From the NCBI GenBank assembly GCA_021209875.1, contig JAGYVD010000004.1:2666001-2730000 (forward strand): a stretch of 64,000 bases of DNA. Reading direction: 5' to 3'. The translations under genes were made by a program, and so were the position numbers. Shown piece by piece: positions 36,588 to 47,552 of the stretch. This DNA is from Rosellinia necatrix (lineage: Eukaryota; Ascomycota; Sordariomycetes; Xylariales; Xylariaceae). Position 1 is the stretch's first letter. Each line of letters opens with the position of its first letter. Under the pieces are notes generated by a model. It saw only the letters and a list, made by a program, of their open reading frames with translations, had not been told where the DNA came from and ran no database searches.

Positions 36588-38579
36588 ATTCTTTTCAAGA
36601 TTTTTTGCATGCGAAGTATAGAATCAGCCGTGGCTTATTGGTTGTGGTCTGGGACGATACAAGGTATGAGCCACGTGGTATCGCGGGTTGGCTCCGGCCA
36701 AGTCGGTAAACTAGTAATAACGAACTTGAATACATAACTACCTACGTACTGCTATACAAAGTTTTTTTTTTTTTTTTTTTAGAAATTATCTACTTTTTAA
36801 GGTCTCTTTTCGCGTCTTGATCTACCCGACGACGTTTCAGACCGATAGGCGAGCTAATTAATATTTGTATTGACCTAGGTAGGCAAGAAGTTCCTATGCT
36901 GCCAGCCTACCTGTGGGTGATGCATTTATTTTATGTGTTCGTATTCGTACTTGTAACTTTAATATTCTTTATGCAAATATTCGAGAGCCATTGCTAAAAG
37001 TGGCGTTGTTACAAATGCATCGATACTCCCCAGAGTGCTTAGGATATCTGATCGAGTAGAGAAAGCCTTATATAGAACAAGAGATACACGCTTAGGACCG
37101 GTGGTAAAGCGTCCAGGCGTGGTTCTCTCACTACCTACTACTACCTACTAAATAGGGGGTAGGCAAGGTGAATAATGTGTTTGCCTTTATGCAGTCCCCC
37201 GACACGCTGCGACGAGGCAAGAAATACCGATATTTCTCTCCACCTCGCCAGATATGGGGCGAAGTTATAATAATAAAAATGTACCATGTTTCACACAATC
37301 GGCTATTCGCATTGAAGATATATCAGTTGAGCGATTCATGCAGGCAACAGGGCCATCCACATAGCCCTATCCGATGGTACTCTACCGATCCTTTTTGTTC
37401 TTCGTCATACGGAGGTTTGCTTCAGCTCTCTGTTATTACAACTGTATATTTTCATCTAATACACTAGATAGATACGGACTAAATGATACCTGGTCTTGAA
37501 TGATAATAGCAATTGCTTTTGTCGATTTCCTACTAGAGCTCTAATAATGGTGGACTAACACGTTAGGCACTTGCGTAGCAAACGCAATAGCTACAATACC
37601 GCATGGCCTAGTCATGATAAAATACAGATTTTAAGACAGAGGACCCCCCCAATCATGGTTCTTTATCCTATCATTAGTAGGGCTCACGATAAACACACAC
37701 GCCACATTAGTTACAGTCCGAGGTGCACCATACATGATCCGGCCCTTGTATCTAGTATTAGAATTTCCATCCTGGATTATAGTATCGCCCCAGGGGACCG
37801 TGGTGCCTATATAAGTTCGAGGTAGATGTGTTTACTTGTCTGGCTCGGCTACCTTTATTACCCATCGCCTTCTTCTTCGCCTTCTTCTTCGCCTCCTACT
37901 TCTTTTGTTTGGACAGGGATCGCTCTTGAGCTAGTGTCGTTGAAGCCACCAGGTTTGCCACCATAGTTTTTGTTATTTATATAATAGAAGCCGTCGAAAT
38001 GACACTGTCCGTGGTATTCTAATTGCTTAGATAGCCAGTTCACTTTTCATCGCAGTCGTGGATAGAGATATTGCTTTGGTGGCCAAGTCTTTCTCCTTTT
38101 AGCCTAATAGCTGATCCCAATACCCCAGCGCTGGTATTGTGACGATGCATACAGTCTGCATACAGTCTGCACACGGCTATTTCGATGGAGGGGTGAGTCT
38201 CCCCTCTGATATTTCCATGTCCGGACCGTTGCAAAGCGTCTGCTGCTGTTGCAGTAGCAACGATAACCACCCTGAACAGCCGGTATATTGTATATTCGTA
38301 TAGCTAGACGACAATTGCCGCGAACTCGCTTTTTGCATAACAATGCGAGTCCGTTTTCACCTGTTCTACCAACCGAGGTTTGACGGACTCTGGAGGGGGC
38401 AATCGTATAGGTATAGCAGAGGGAATAGAAGAAAGAGGGTAGGGGAGATCACTTTCTCGGGCCACAACTAGAACAAACACAGCAAAACCTCATCTTCGTT
38501 TATCTGCCAACTATATTCAACCGCTAGGTATAACTATTGAATCTATCCCTTATGTTTTTAGCGCGAAGAAAAAAGGACG

Positions 38580-38582
<3 letters not shown>

Positions 38583-38623
<41 letters not shown>
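38583..38623. repeat. (GA)n microsatellite
   Basis: About 20 tandem GA dinucleotides, lying downstream of the tRNA gene on the minus strand. Confidence 0.95.
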
Positions 38624-38627
<4 letters not shown>

Positions 38628-38652
38628 AAGGGAGGTCAGAGCATTGAGTAGC

Positions 38653-38656
38653 AAAA
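38653..38656 (-). terminator. Likely Pol III terminator of tRNA-Val
   Basis: A TTTT on the minus strand, a few bases past the tRNA 3' end, as expected for Pol III termination. Confidence 0.6.
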
Positions 38657-38659
38657 CAA

Positions 38660-38733
38660 TGATTTCGCCCGGACTTGAACCGGAGACCTTCAGTGTGTTA
38701 GACTGACGTGATAACCAACTACACCACGAAACC
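38660..38733 (-). tRNA. tRNA-Val (anticodon AAC)
   Basis: The minus strand folds into a full cloverleaf. The acceptor stem GGTTTCG pairs with CGAAATC (one G-T pair). A D arm with GTGTAGTTGGTTATCAC is followed by the anticodon stem TCAGT/ACTGA with loop CTAACAC, giving anticodon AAC. The T arm is TCCGG-TTCAAGT-CCGGG (one G-T pair). The discriminator is A. There is no intron. Internal A and B boxes (TGGTGTAGTTGG, GGTTCAAGTCC) are present. It reads GTT (and by A34-to-inosine editing GTC/GTA) valine codons. Confidence 0.95.
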
Positions 38734-39142
38734 CAGTGATTAAGTAATCGATATGATATTGTGCGTTTGTGCATAGTATATGGCAGTATGCCGGATGGAG
38801 ACAAATTGGTGCCAAAAGTGTACCTAGCCTACGGGCTACGGCCGTAGTATGAAGCGGGGTTAAGGGGTTCCGTTCCACAACCTACTAACTGACCCCGAAC
38901 CAGGCTAAAGGAAATTATGCAGGGGACCCTTGCATGCTGTTTTTTTGAGCGGCCACTCCCGTCCTGGGGCTGGGGCTGTGGGATATGTAGTGTAAAGCAA
39001 ATCATCAATTCGGATAACTAGTTATAGTGTAGAAGGTGTAAGTTGGGCACTGCAGCTAAGAACATTAAACATTAATTATCGTTACGACGATAGCCATCCA
39101 CACTTGTAAAGCCAACGACACCCCCGGCAGCACAGCCCGGAA
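38734..39142. other. Intergenic between tRNA and secreted-protein gene
   Basis: About 400 bases with no motif-bearing frame. It includes the 3' region of the secreted-protein gene. Confidence 0.5.
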
Positions 39143-39760
39143 TCAGCTCTTCCACGTACAACTCATGGCCCCTTCGTTACCGGCGATGCACGTCAAGGTG
39201 AGGCTCTTCATGGCCGCCATGACTTCCTGGCGGTAGTGGGTCAATAATGGCCTGTTTGCTCATTAGCGAATCTCATTCGTACCTCGGACACTTGACGGCT
39301 GGTCGCACCGCTGTTGAACTAGCCGAGATGTTAGCGGCCTCGGTGGAATATACGGATTCTATACCAGCTTCTCTTCGCCGACTACTTACGTTGAGGGAGT
39401 CGTTCAGGACGTTGTTGTCACCGGTGCCATGGTTCCCGCTGGCGATGGCGTTTCCGTTCCCATTGTTGTTACCGTTGCCGTTGCCGGCCACGTTGTGGTT
39501 CAGAACATCTTTGACGATTCCTCCTGCACCATGGGTTAGCCGTCTCTGCGAGGCCGTCACTCGCCCATCATTCGCCGCCATTCGCCCTCACGAGACCTAC
39601 CCTTGCCGGCATTGTTCGCAACGTCGTTGTCCTTGAAGTTATCGTTTATTTCACTTGTCAGGGTCTCAATATCTCCCTTGCCATACCCATACTTCTCGGT
39701 AGGGGCCGCTGAGACGGTGGCCGCCAGGAATAGGGAAACAATAAGGGCTTTGACCTGCAT
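39143..39760 (-). CDS. Small secreted Asn/Gly-rich protein
   Basis: I do not recognise the family. Four exons, read leftward (39760-39601, 39523-39390, 39318-39283, 39226-39143), give 137 aa. All three introns have fungal donors (GTAGGT, GTAAGT, GTACGA), and frames close exactly. The N-terminus MQVKALIVSLFLAATVSAAP is a clear signal peptide with cleavage after the Ala run. The mature part has Tyr/Gly/Lys, then NDNFKDNDVANNAGKGG. It then has an Asn/Gly repeat region (NGNGNNNGNGN, about 70-80) with further Asn-rich words. The C-terminus contains two Cys (LTCIAGNEGAMSCTW), possibly a disulfide. It is secreted into the wall or medium; role unknown. A TATA-like ATAAAA lies about 140 nt upstream. 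The last two exons are the least certain. Confidence 0.72.
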
Positions 39761-39898
39761 CTTGAATAGTGCTGTGTATGTGTCTTGCGTGACTAGAGTA
39801 ATACTGGATGGCGGAGGATATGGACTGAACTGAATTGTTTGAAGGGAGACACAAATAGCAGATGCGATTGACAAAATATCGGAGGGGGATTACATGGC

Positions 39899-39904
39899 TT
39901 TTAT
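39899..39904 (-). promoter_or_regulatory. TATA-like box of the secreted-protein gene
   Basis: ATAAAA on the minus strand about 140 nt before the ATG at 39760. Confidence 0.35.
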
Positions 39905-42049
39905 GCTCGCCGGGCGGGCGAGGTGAGGATGCTTGTGATTTAGAAAGCTGTTGGGTCTTCCGTACCGTATTGGCTTCAGGTATGGTAATGGGATCGGCAA
40001 CCAACACTGTTCATCTTGGGTTCTTGGTGTCGGCGGGGGGGTCAGATACGCTTAGACCATAATGGGCAAATAGGAAAGATCACAACAACTAGCGTAAGTA
40101 CGCCGATGATTGGACCATTCATGGTAAGAGAACATACCTAGAGTGGGAAGACGCCATGTGAAATACGGTACTCATTTACAGCCCCCCTCCAGACCGGGGA
40201 ACATGCGTCTAATTACTATCACACACCAACTAACTAGAGGATCTAGCTTGCCTCTCATTTGACCCGCCGGTGACCGAGTAGCATCGTGTGTTCTTCGCGG
40301 GAGTTGGGGCCTTGAGATGTGACACCAAAATCTGATCTGAACAAAAGATCAACTACAGTAGCCAAGTTAGCTTCCGCTGATCAGTGATCACATACACTAT
40401 CACCCCATGGCGAATAACACTATTTGATACGCTACGTACCAGGTTGGCTAAGTGTTTGATGGTTGGAGGAGATCATAATCAAGAGTTATGAATAGTGCCA
40501 AGGTCAGGACTAAACGACGAATGCTTGGCATGCCGAGTATAGTGCTGTTTTCTACTCCGGCAAGCCAACACAGTTTAGATCAACGTCAATTCGATATCTC
40601 TCAGCAGCGGGACTAATGCTTATTAGCATCGACCCCTCTCGTAGTCCCTGTTGATCACGAGCCGTTCATACGATCATTCTAAATAGTAGAAGTACCGGTG
40701 TGGCCCGAGTAATCTAACGGGAACCAGCTGAACATCGGGCGGTGGTTTTTTTTTTTTTTTGTAGTAGTGTAGTTGTGGGGGCACTCTAAGATCTTTCAAA
40801 GGTTAATTATGTTGGATTGAACGGAGTCGATGAGAAAAGCCAAAGTCTGACAGCGCTTTCTACCTACCATCGCATGTACACCTTTGCTGTGGAAGCTAGC
40901 TCCTCGCCGAATCCATCGACTCCACTCCATATGCCGGTCCGCCGGGCCCGGAGCCAAGCCACGGGCCGGCTTTCTTGCCGTAGTAGGGAATGGCAAGATC
41001 TGCAAGGAGGTGGTTAGCTAAACGAAAGGCAGAAAGCACTGTGTGTATGTGTATGTTAGTCGTTGCCTAGATACTGGGCGAATGTCCTGGCGTGCGGAGT
41101 GGGAGGCCCGCGACGCGACCAATATCACTCTACATGAAGACTTAAAACCTATTCCAATTCGAGAATTATTAGTCTGCGAAGTGAAATTAACCTCATCGTG
41201 AGAGAACGGGGTCGTGGCGTAGTGCAGACGAGCATTCAGCAGTGGAGTGCACCAGAACGCCAGAGAATGCCTAAACAGAACTGCCCGAGTTCTGTCGCGC
41301 AGCTTTCGCAGCAGTGAAATACTAAAATCTTGAGCTAAACAAAACTTGTTCGACGGAATGATCCCCTTCCAATTTGGTGATTGACGGTATTGTAAAAAGC
41401 ACGGTCAGTTTCCGCTTATAGCCGGAATCGGATTTTCCACTTCTGCAGGTACCTAACCTATCTTATCTACCTGCTGAGGTAGGTAGTGCCCATGACAATT
41501 TGCCACCGAACCACAGTAAGGTATGTTGTGCATTGTAGTTTTATGTTTGTACATTGTAGTTTATGTTGTGCATTGTAGTTTTATGTTTGTACATTGTAGT
41601 TTATGTTGTACATTGTACTTTTGTGATTAGTTTGATGTTTGATCTCGTTTCAAACAGAGAGTGCCCGGCTCGTAGATGGTGCATGTCGCAACCAGCATCT
41701 ACAAAAGCCGTTTATGTGGTGGCCAACGAAACCATCGGCTATGTTCAAATAGTTGAACCGCGCGATGAGAGATGCCAAGGCAGGCGTGGCGGGAGGGTGA
41801 CGGGGGATGTGGGGTCATTTCGCTCGCATTCGCATAATCTGGATTATTCCGCCCTCGGATGACACAAAGGTAAGCAAATCGTCACATAGGATTGACCAAA
41901 ATCCAACCCGTACGCTTGGGAACCGTCAATCCCAGCGTCGCAATGCTTTCGCGATGACGGACCATCTTCATACCGCCTCGCTTTTCGATTTTTATTATTA
42001 TCTCGGTCCCGGATGAACTGTAGCTCACCACATCGTGCGTTATCCTCGC
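39905..42049. other. Intergenic
   Basis: About 2.1 kb without a supported gene. It contains a T run near 40747-40760 and a 40-bp tandem repeat (separate entry). Confidence 0.5.
41522..41615. repeat. 40-bp tandem repeat, about 2.4 copies
   Basis: A unit beginning TATGTTGTGCATTGTAG and ending ACATTGTAGTT occurs at 41522-41561 and 41562-41601 with no visible change. A partial diverged third copy follows. The unit itself is two half-repeats built on (G/A)CATTGTAGTT. Confidence 0.9.
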
Positions 42050-42056
42050 TATAAAA
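42050..42056 (+). promoter_or_regulatory. TATA box upstream of the SDR gene
   Basis: TATAAAA about 170 nt before the ATG at 42221. Confidence 0.5.
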
Positions 42057-42137
42057 TGCGGATGGAGAACACGATGATTGCTGAAGGGGTCTTCATCCCT
42101 CCTGCACGCACCAACGACAGTGTCTGTCTACTCGTGC

Positions 42138-42189
42138 ACGCATTGAGTACACGTATTGAGTACACGCATTGAGTACACGCATTGAGTAC
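42138..42189. repeat. 13-bp tandem repeat, 4 copies
   Basis: ACGCATTGAGTAC four times head to tail (copy 2 has ACGTATTGAGTAC). It ends about 30 nt before the SDR start codon, so it lies in the 5' leader or core promoter. Confidence 0.95.
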
Positions 42190-42220
42190 GGGCCTCTAGA
42201 GACGACACAACTCCTCCAAC

Positions 42221-43450
42221 ATGAAGCGTGAGCCCGGCCCAACGCTATGGGATCAATTATCACAGATCTTTCCCCCCAAGCCTGGCTTCGTCGAACGAGA
42301 TTTACCAGAACTCCACGGAAAGGTAGTTATGCCTCGTTATGTTGCCCCGCGCCCGGACACTGCTAATAGCGAGTCAAAGGTGTACCTGATTACCGGCGCA
42401 AACACCGGGTTAGGGAAAGAGCTAGCTCGGATATTGTACTCAAAGCATGCGAAGGTCTATATCGCCGCGCGGTCGGAAGCGAAAGCGGAGGCCGCGATGA
42501 ACGATATCAAAAATGCAGAGCCAAACTCTTCCGGCCAGTTGGCCTTCATAAAGCTCGACCTGGCAGATCTCAACACCATCAGGGCCTCCGCGCAGGAGTT
42601 CCTTCAAAAAGAACAGCAGCTTCATGTGTTGTTCAACAATGCCGGTGTCATGAAACCCGCCTTGGCAGACGCGAAGACTGCTCAAGGCTACGAACTGCAG
42701 CTGGGAGTCAACAATATCGGCACCTTCATGTTTACTAAGCTCCTCACCCCAGCCCTAGTGGCGACCGCGAAGACGGAAATACCCGGCGTCGTCCGCGTGG
42801 TCTGGGTTGGCTCTTCGGCCGGCGAGGCTCCCTTTGCGCCCAGAGGAGGTGTTCCATTGGATAACCTCGATTATCACAAGGACCTGGGCTGGTTCCCAAA
42901 ATACTGCATCAGCAAGGCCGGAAACTACCTGCAGGGTTCCGAATTTGCCAGACGGCACAAGCCCGACGGGGTCATCAGTGTAACGCTGAACCCAGGCAAT
43001 CTCGACTCCGAACTTTGGCGGAACCAGACGTACGTGGTCGGCAAGTTCCTGAAATGGTTCGTCCTCCATGCGCCGATCAACGGCGCGTATACGGAGCTAT
43101 TCGCTGGGCTGTCACCCGAGGTCACAATGGATAGGTCTGGTGCGTGGATTGCGCCGTTCGGCAGATTTAGTAGGCATCTCTTCACACTCTTCCTATTCCC
43201 TCACAAACCTCCGAAAGCGCGATATATTTTTTGCTTCCACGTTCCACACCCGAAGGGGGCATTGTTGTTGAGCCTATGGGTTTTGTCGTTCTTTTTCATT
43301 CCCCATGTACAGTGCATACTAACCCAGTCTATTGCAGTGCGACCTCGTAGTGACCTCAAAGAGGCCACCAGAACCAAAGCCGAGGGTGGTAGTGGCATTG
43401 CCAAGGAATTTTGGGAGTGGAACGAAGAGCAAATCCGGCCATACCTATGA
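42221..43450 (+). CDS. Short-chain dehydrogenase/reductase (retinol dehydrogenase-like)
   Basis: An NAD(P)-dependent oxidoreductase of unknown substrate. Exons 42221-42322, 42380-43169 and 43338-43450 give 334 aa. Introns are inferred from family continuity (HGK-VYLITGANTGLGK; PFGRF-MRPRSDL), donors GTAGTT and GTAGGC, and CTAAT/CTAAC branch sites. The Rossmann motif TGANTGLGK (about 38-46), LNNAGV-type FNNAGVM, the Ser of VGSSAG, and the catalytic Tyr/Lys of YCISK are all present; NPGNLDSELWR follows as the cofactor-side loop. The conserved C-terminus EGGSGIAKEFWEWNEEQIRPYL matches a common fungal SDR group. Both introns are multiples of three and stop-free, so unspliced mRNA would also be readable. 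Context gives no pathway. Confidence 0.9.
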   Translation: MKREPGPTLWDQLSQIFPPKPGFVERDLPELHGKVVMPRYVAPRPDTANSESKVYLITGANTGLGKELARILYSKHAKVYIAARSEAKAEAAMNDIKNAEPNSSGQLAFIKLDLADLNTIRASAQEFLQKEQQLHVLFNNAGVMKPALADAKTAQGYELQLGVNNIGTFMFTKLLTPALVATAKTEIPGVVRVVWVGSSAGEAPFAPRGGVPLDNLDYHKDLGWFPKYCISKAGNYLQGSEFARRHKPDGVISVTLNPGNLDSELWRNQTYVVGKFLKWFVLHAPINGAYTELFAGLSPEVTMDRSGAWIAPFGRFSRHLFTLFLFPHKPPKARYIFCFHVPHPKGALLLSLWVLSFFFIPHVQCILTQSIAVRPRSDLKEATRTKAEGGSGIAKEFWEWNEEQIRPYL

Positions 43451-44873
43451 CCAGCAAGCATCATGGCTCATGATTCGGTGTGTGGAGCACGGCATATAAA
43501 AGAAAAGACACGCATACATGGATCACCTATCACCTGCAAGGCTAGGTTTATGCCGGGCTGAGAGTGTATGATAGGCCACAAGATCCTGATAAGTGCAATG
43601 TAAAACAAATACAGATCCAATAAGATCTTCTCCTTTTAGATAGTCGAATAAGCTAGGCATAATGCACACATGTGTTTTTATTTAACTCCCTGAAACCAAG
43701 TCTAGACGTAAAGGTGCGTGTCTGGTGTCTTCACAATTACACCTTTGCGGTGTAATTATATCGATGTCGTTAACCAATAGGTCTCTATAGAAGATATTAA
43801 CTAAAGCTACTTGTTATATTGGAGTATTGATGGCGAAATCAACATCTTTGAATTAACTACTGCGTTACTGAATCAATTGGACTTCCCTCAGACTGAGTCT
43901 ATTTGCGCGATCCTAGGACTGATCACCCTGCGCTACTATAATGCGTATCTACCTATACCATTGGAGTCAAATCAACGTTGATAGGTTTATTTAAGAGCAC
44001 CGACCAACCGAATACCCTAAATCATTCTCTCTCTATGTGGAATACGTTACAGATGGGGTCAAAGCCGGCGAAAGCGCACCGCCATCCTGGCGATGATTAT
44101 CGTGTGAAGTCATCGAAAGATAAGCCGGAGAGGTCCTCGGTATGATGCGAAACTTGGAATGAAGAAGCTAAACTTGATGAGACCGGATGGTGTTGTGTTA
44201 TCTCGGAATCAAGGGCGGCTTAGAGCAGCCATGGACAGACAGGGAATTCGGTATCTGGGGGCGGGCGGCAATTTTACAAGAATAAGACGTGCCATGCGTT
44301 CGTTTTGGTTACAGTGATCCTATGAGCCAAGGGATGGTCCTCTGTCGACATCCGGCCGTTTGCTGACTTGAAGCCGACTGACGTTGCAGCAAAACGATCA
44401 CCCTGACACAAAAGGCAGTTGTTCAACTTGAAGATAAAACGGAACCCCCCGAGCCCCTAGGGTACCCATATGATCCCTGTGAATAGTGTCCAACTCATAA
44501 TATTGTTGAACATAAAACAGCCCAATCCCATGAGGCCATGTATAGCCCGTTTCATCATAGTGCGAGGGATATAGAACTGTGCTACGTTAATAGAAAAAAA
44601 AAAAGAGAGCTCGACTTGGTTCTACACCCATCAATAATTCCGATCCCATGGCCAATATGAAGTCGACTTATTCCCGAACTAGGGCATTCGTGGCCTCTAG
44701 TACACCCTACATAGGAGCGTATACACTCGCGAAAATCCCTTCCTCGGGCGAGTTCCCGAAGTGTACGACCAGTGACCAATCTCCAGCTTCAAGTCTCCTA
44801 CAACTAAGTAACACGGGAGAATATGCCTCTTCGTGCCCAGTCCCTACCTAGTAAAAGCCAACACGCTGCTGAG
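43451..44873. other. Intergenic
   Basis: About 1.4 kb. No frame with motif support was found. Confidence 0.5.
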
Positions 44874-44880
44874 TATATAA
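44874..44880 (+). promoter_or_regulatory. TATA box upstream of the 45033 gene
   Basis: TATATAA about 150 nt before the ATG at 45033, followed by a CT-rich tract typical of fungal promoters. Confidence 0.45.
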
Positions 44881-45032
44881 CTACACCGAGGTCTCATTCA
44901 AACCTCTGGTCTCCCTCCCCCCTTCCCATCATCGCACCAACAGCCTGTCTTCCAATCCGTCAAAAACAAACACCAAGCACCGCGACGACGGCCGAACTCT
45001 TCGCACCTACCACGACCGATCAACCGGCGAGG

Positions 45033-45299
45033 ATGACGCTAAAGAAAGTGAACGGCGCCGCCAAGAGCAACAAGCCCAGCGGCAGCCAACTAGCGACCGG
45101 CGGCACCAACCGACCCGCCGGCCAGAGCAGCAACAACCCCGCTACATCGGCCGCCCAGGGTCGCAGCGGGCGGGCGAATAGCGGGAATGGCGGCGTCGCG
45201 CAGTTCAACCCGGCCCCGGCGAGGCGAGGCTCGGACGGCGGGTATGGTGGGAGCAGGGACGTGCCACGCAGCGCCCCAATCAACATTCCGAAAAAATAA
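45033..45299 (+). CDS. Small Ser/Gly/Asn-rich, probably disordered protein
   Basis: Family not recognised. A single exon of 88 aa begins MTLKKVNGAAKSNKPSG and ends SAPINIPKK. It is rich in Gly, Ser, Asn, Ala and basic residues, with no hydrophobic core, signal peptide or membrane segment. The frame is open upstream to an ATG at 44823, but that would place the TATA box and the CT-rich tract inside the coding region, so I prefer 45033. Composition suggests a disordered, perhaps nucleic-acid-binding, protein. That is inference only. Confidence 0.45.
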   Translation: MTLKKVNGAAKSNKPSGSQLATGGTNRPAGQSSNNPATSAAQGRSGRANSGNGGVAQFNPAPARRGSDGGYGGSRDVPRSAPINIPKK

Positions 45300-46305
45300 G
45301 GGGGGGAAGGGGAAGGGAGTGAAGGGGAAGGGAGACTGAAGAAATCTGGGAACCACGTGGGTGTCAGGGTACCCGAGGCGTGCTTGTTATGTGATCTGGA
45401 GCCGCGTCTATTTTGGAGGATGCGTATGGCTGGCTCATTGGTGAGGATTGGGGAGGGGGGGGGGGGAAGGGGGCCACCGGTGAGAAATAGGGAAGCAAAA
45501 TGGAAAGAAACAGAGCCCTGACAATTTCCGACGGGACGTGACACTGAACACGTCTGCTGATAAGCTTCACGTCCTGATATAGGTATGCAGTGCTTTAATA
45601 TACCTGCAAGTAAGGGAGATACTTTTGAGAACTGTTATCACGTGACAGTACCCCTTTTTAGGCATACTTACCCTATACTTCCTATTCCGGACTAGATAAG
45701 TAGACAGAGGTGTGAGGCACTTTTTACCTAGGTACTTATTCCCTTAGTCACGCAAGTGGCCTAAGACAAGGTATTCTAAGTAGGGAGCCGCAGCACTTTA
45801 ATAATGCTATATACTAGAATAGATACCGCGCTAATGACTACTTATCGAGGTTTGCGAAATACAAGTATGGCTACCATGGCAAAGCCCTATGGGATTATAT
45901 GACAGTAGGACATGAGCATGTACACTAAGACTCAGTTTATACCTAGCCGGGGATGCACCTTTTACTCAGACGAAATACAATCATTCCCTATGAGCGATTT
46001 GAGAATAGGAGACGGGGTAGTGGATAGGGAATCGATAAGGTGCAAGCCTTCCGTGATAAATGTGCGCTCTAGCGTAATTAAGTGAGCCGTCTTCCACATC
46101 CTGAGCTAAATGACTTACATCGTACCGTCTAAAATAGCACATTTGGTGGGACATCCCATGCTTGGGGCTAGTATGCTAGTCATATACTCGTAGCTCGTCA
46201 GTCATAACTTCATAGCTTTTGGTCATCTTCTACCCTTCCAATTATAGCATGCACGATAGCAGGAGCAAAACTACAGGTGACAGTCGTTGATAGATACTCG
46301 ACGCT
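45300..46305. other. Intergenic between convergent genes
   Basis: 3' regions of the 45033 gene (+) and HUS1 (-). Includes a G run near 45454-45466. No other gene seen. Confidence 0.5.
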
Positions 46306-47552
46306 TCAGGCGCTGTACGAAGACACATAATACTATTGGATAGTCAGCCCAGCTCCATGCAATGAATGGGCCGAGGGGACTCACGGTAACAACAGAGTCG
46401 TCCGCTTGCGGATCGTCGTGATGCGGCACGTAAACGTACAGAATCAACGCGTGGTCGTCCGCGAAGCAGGCAATGACGCGGCCCTCCAAGCGGCCTACGC
46501 TGAGGACCTTGCTCCAGTCCTTGCCGTCGACGCGCACGGTCGCCCACTTGTCGGGCCCTTCGGCGCGGAACCGGGTGCTGGGGTGGTCCTCGATCGCGCA
46601 CGTCAGCTGGCCGGGGTCGAGCTGCGGGTTCTCGAGCCCGCCCCAGCGCGACTCGACGTCGAGCGTGTCGGTGTCGAGGCGCAGGCGCAGGTCGCCGTGC
46701 ATGTTGGCGCTGAGCTCGAGCCTCGGGTTCGCCGCCGGACCGGAGGAGGAGGAGGAGGAGGAGGAGGACATGGAGGACCGCGAGGCGATGGCGAGCTTGG
46801 TGAACCGGTCCGAGATCGCCTTGAGCTGGAGCAGCGGCGGCAGCTGGATGTGCACATCCGGCTCCCGCACCTTCGGCTGCATGATCGTCTCGACCGTCTC
46901 GGGGTGGAGCACCCGCACCGGGATGTCCTGCGTGATGACCTTCTCGTGCTCGCGCTGCAGGTTCGTCTCGAGAGGCTCGGCAGCGAAGACGCCGTCCTCG
47001 TCATCGCCGTACACGCCATTTCCGGGCGGCCGGTTCACGGGGTTCAGGTTAAAGCGGGCGACACCTTGGGGCGGGTTTGCGGGCGCCGTAGAGGTCGTGA
47101 TCGTCATGGAGAGAATGGGAACACCGTGTTTCTTGGTGAGACGGAGGGACGCGGATACGGCATTGGCGGCGGATTTGAGCGCCCGCTGAAGCGGTATCAG
47201 TGGAAGCTCGAGGTTGATCGTGTTGTTTGGTTCTGCCGATTGGATAGTCCAATTGTCGAGGATAAAATCAATCGACAAGGAGCTAGGCAGGCGGGTCAGC
47301 AGGACGCTCACGGACCGATCTCCCGTAGCTGGTTCACGTACGCCCAGACCTGGGACCCGGTATCCGGGATCACGGTGAAGCGGACGGTCTCATCGTCAAG
47401 CCGCATCCACGCGATCTTCTCAAGGGACGATAGAGCTGCCACCAGCTCTGTTGCACTCCCACGTTAGTTCTTGACGTGGTCCACGAACGCCCCGACAGCT
47501 CAGACATACTTGAAAATGTGCGGATATTTCTGAGGTTGGCCTTGAACCTCAT
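46306..47552 (-). CDS. HUS1: Hus1, 9-1-1 checkpoint clamp subunit
   Basis: The product is a PCNA-like subunit of the Rad9-Rad1-Hus1 ring loaded at DNA damage to activate checkpoint kinases. Four exons, read leftward (47552-47510, 47447-47342, 47282-46385, 46332-46306), give 357 aa. The start [15 protein letters not shown] and the segment [20 protein letters not shown] are typical. [83 protein letters not shown] and the final TYYVSSYSA follow in family order. The last exon is only 27 nt, reached by a GTGAGT...CCAATAG intron. Reading through that intron would give a false, longer C-terminus. A Ser run (about 8-9 Ser after RSSM), encoded by TCC/TCG repeats, is a length-variable insert. Confidence 0.95.

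Larger units (their letters stand above)
36588..38659. other. Intergenic, AT-rich
   Basis: About 2 kb with no supported gene. It contains a T run near 36762-36780, short TAGG/CCTA words near 36874 and a (GA)n microsatellite at its right end. Confidence 0.5.

Noticed and set aside
46271..46384. Longer HUS1 C-terminus ([12 protein letters not shown]...)
   Set aside because: It is intron read-through; splicing to 46332 gives the family ending TYYVSSYSA.
46406..47467. 353-codon open frame on the + strand over HUS1
   Set aside because: It is antisense to well-supported HUS1 exons and has an Arg/Val/Gly-rich composition typical of a shadow frame in GC-rich coding DNA.
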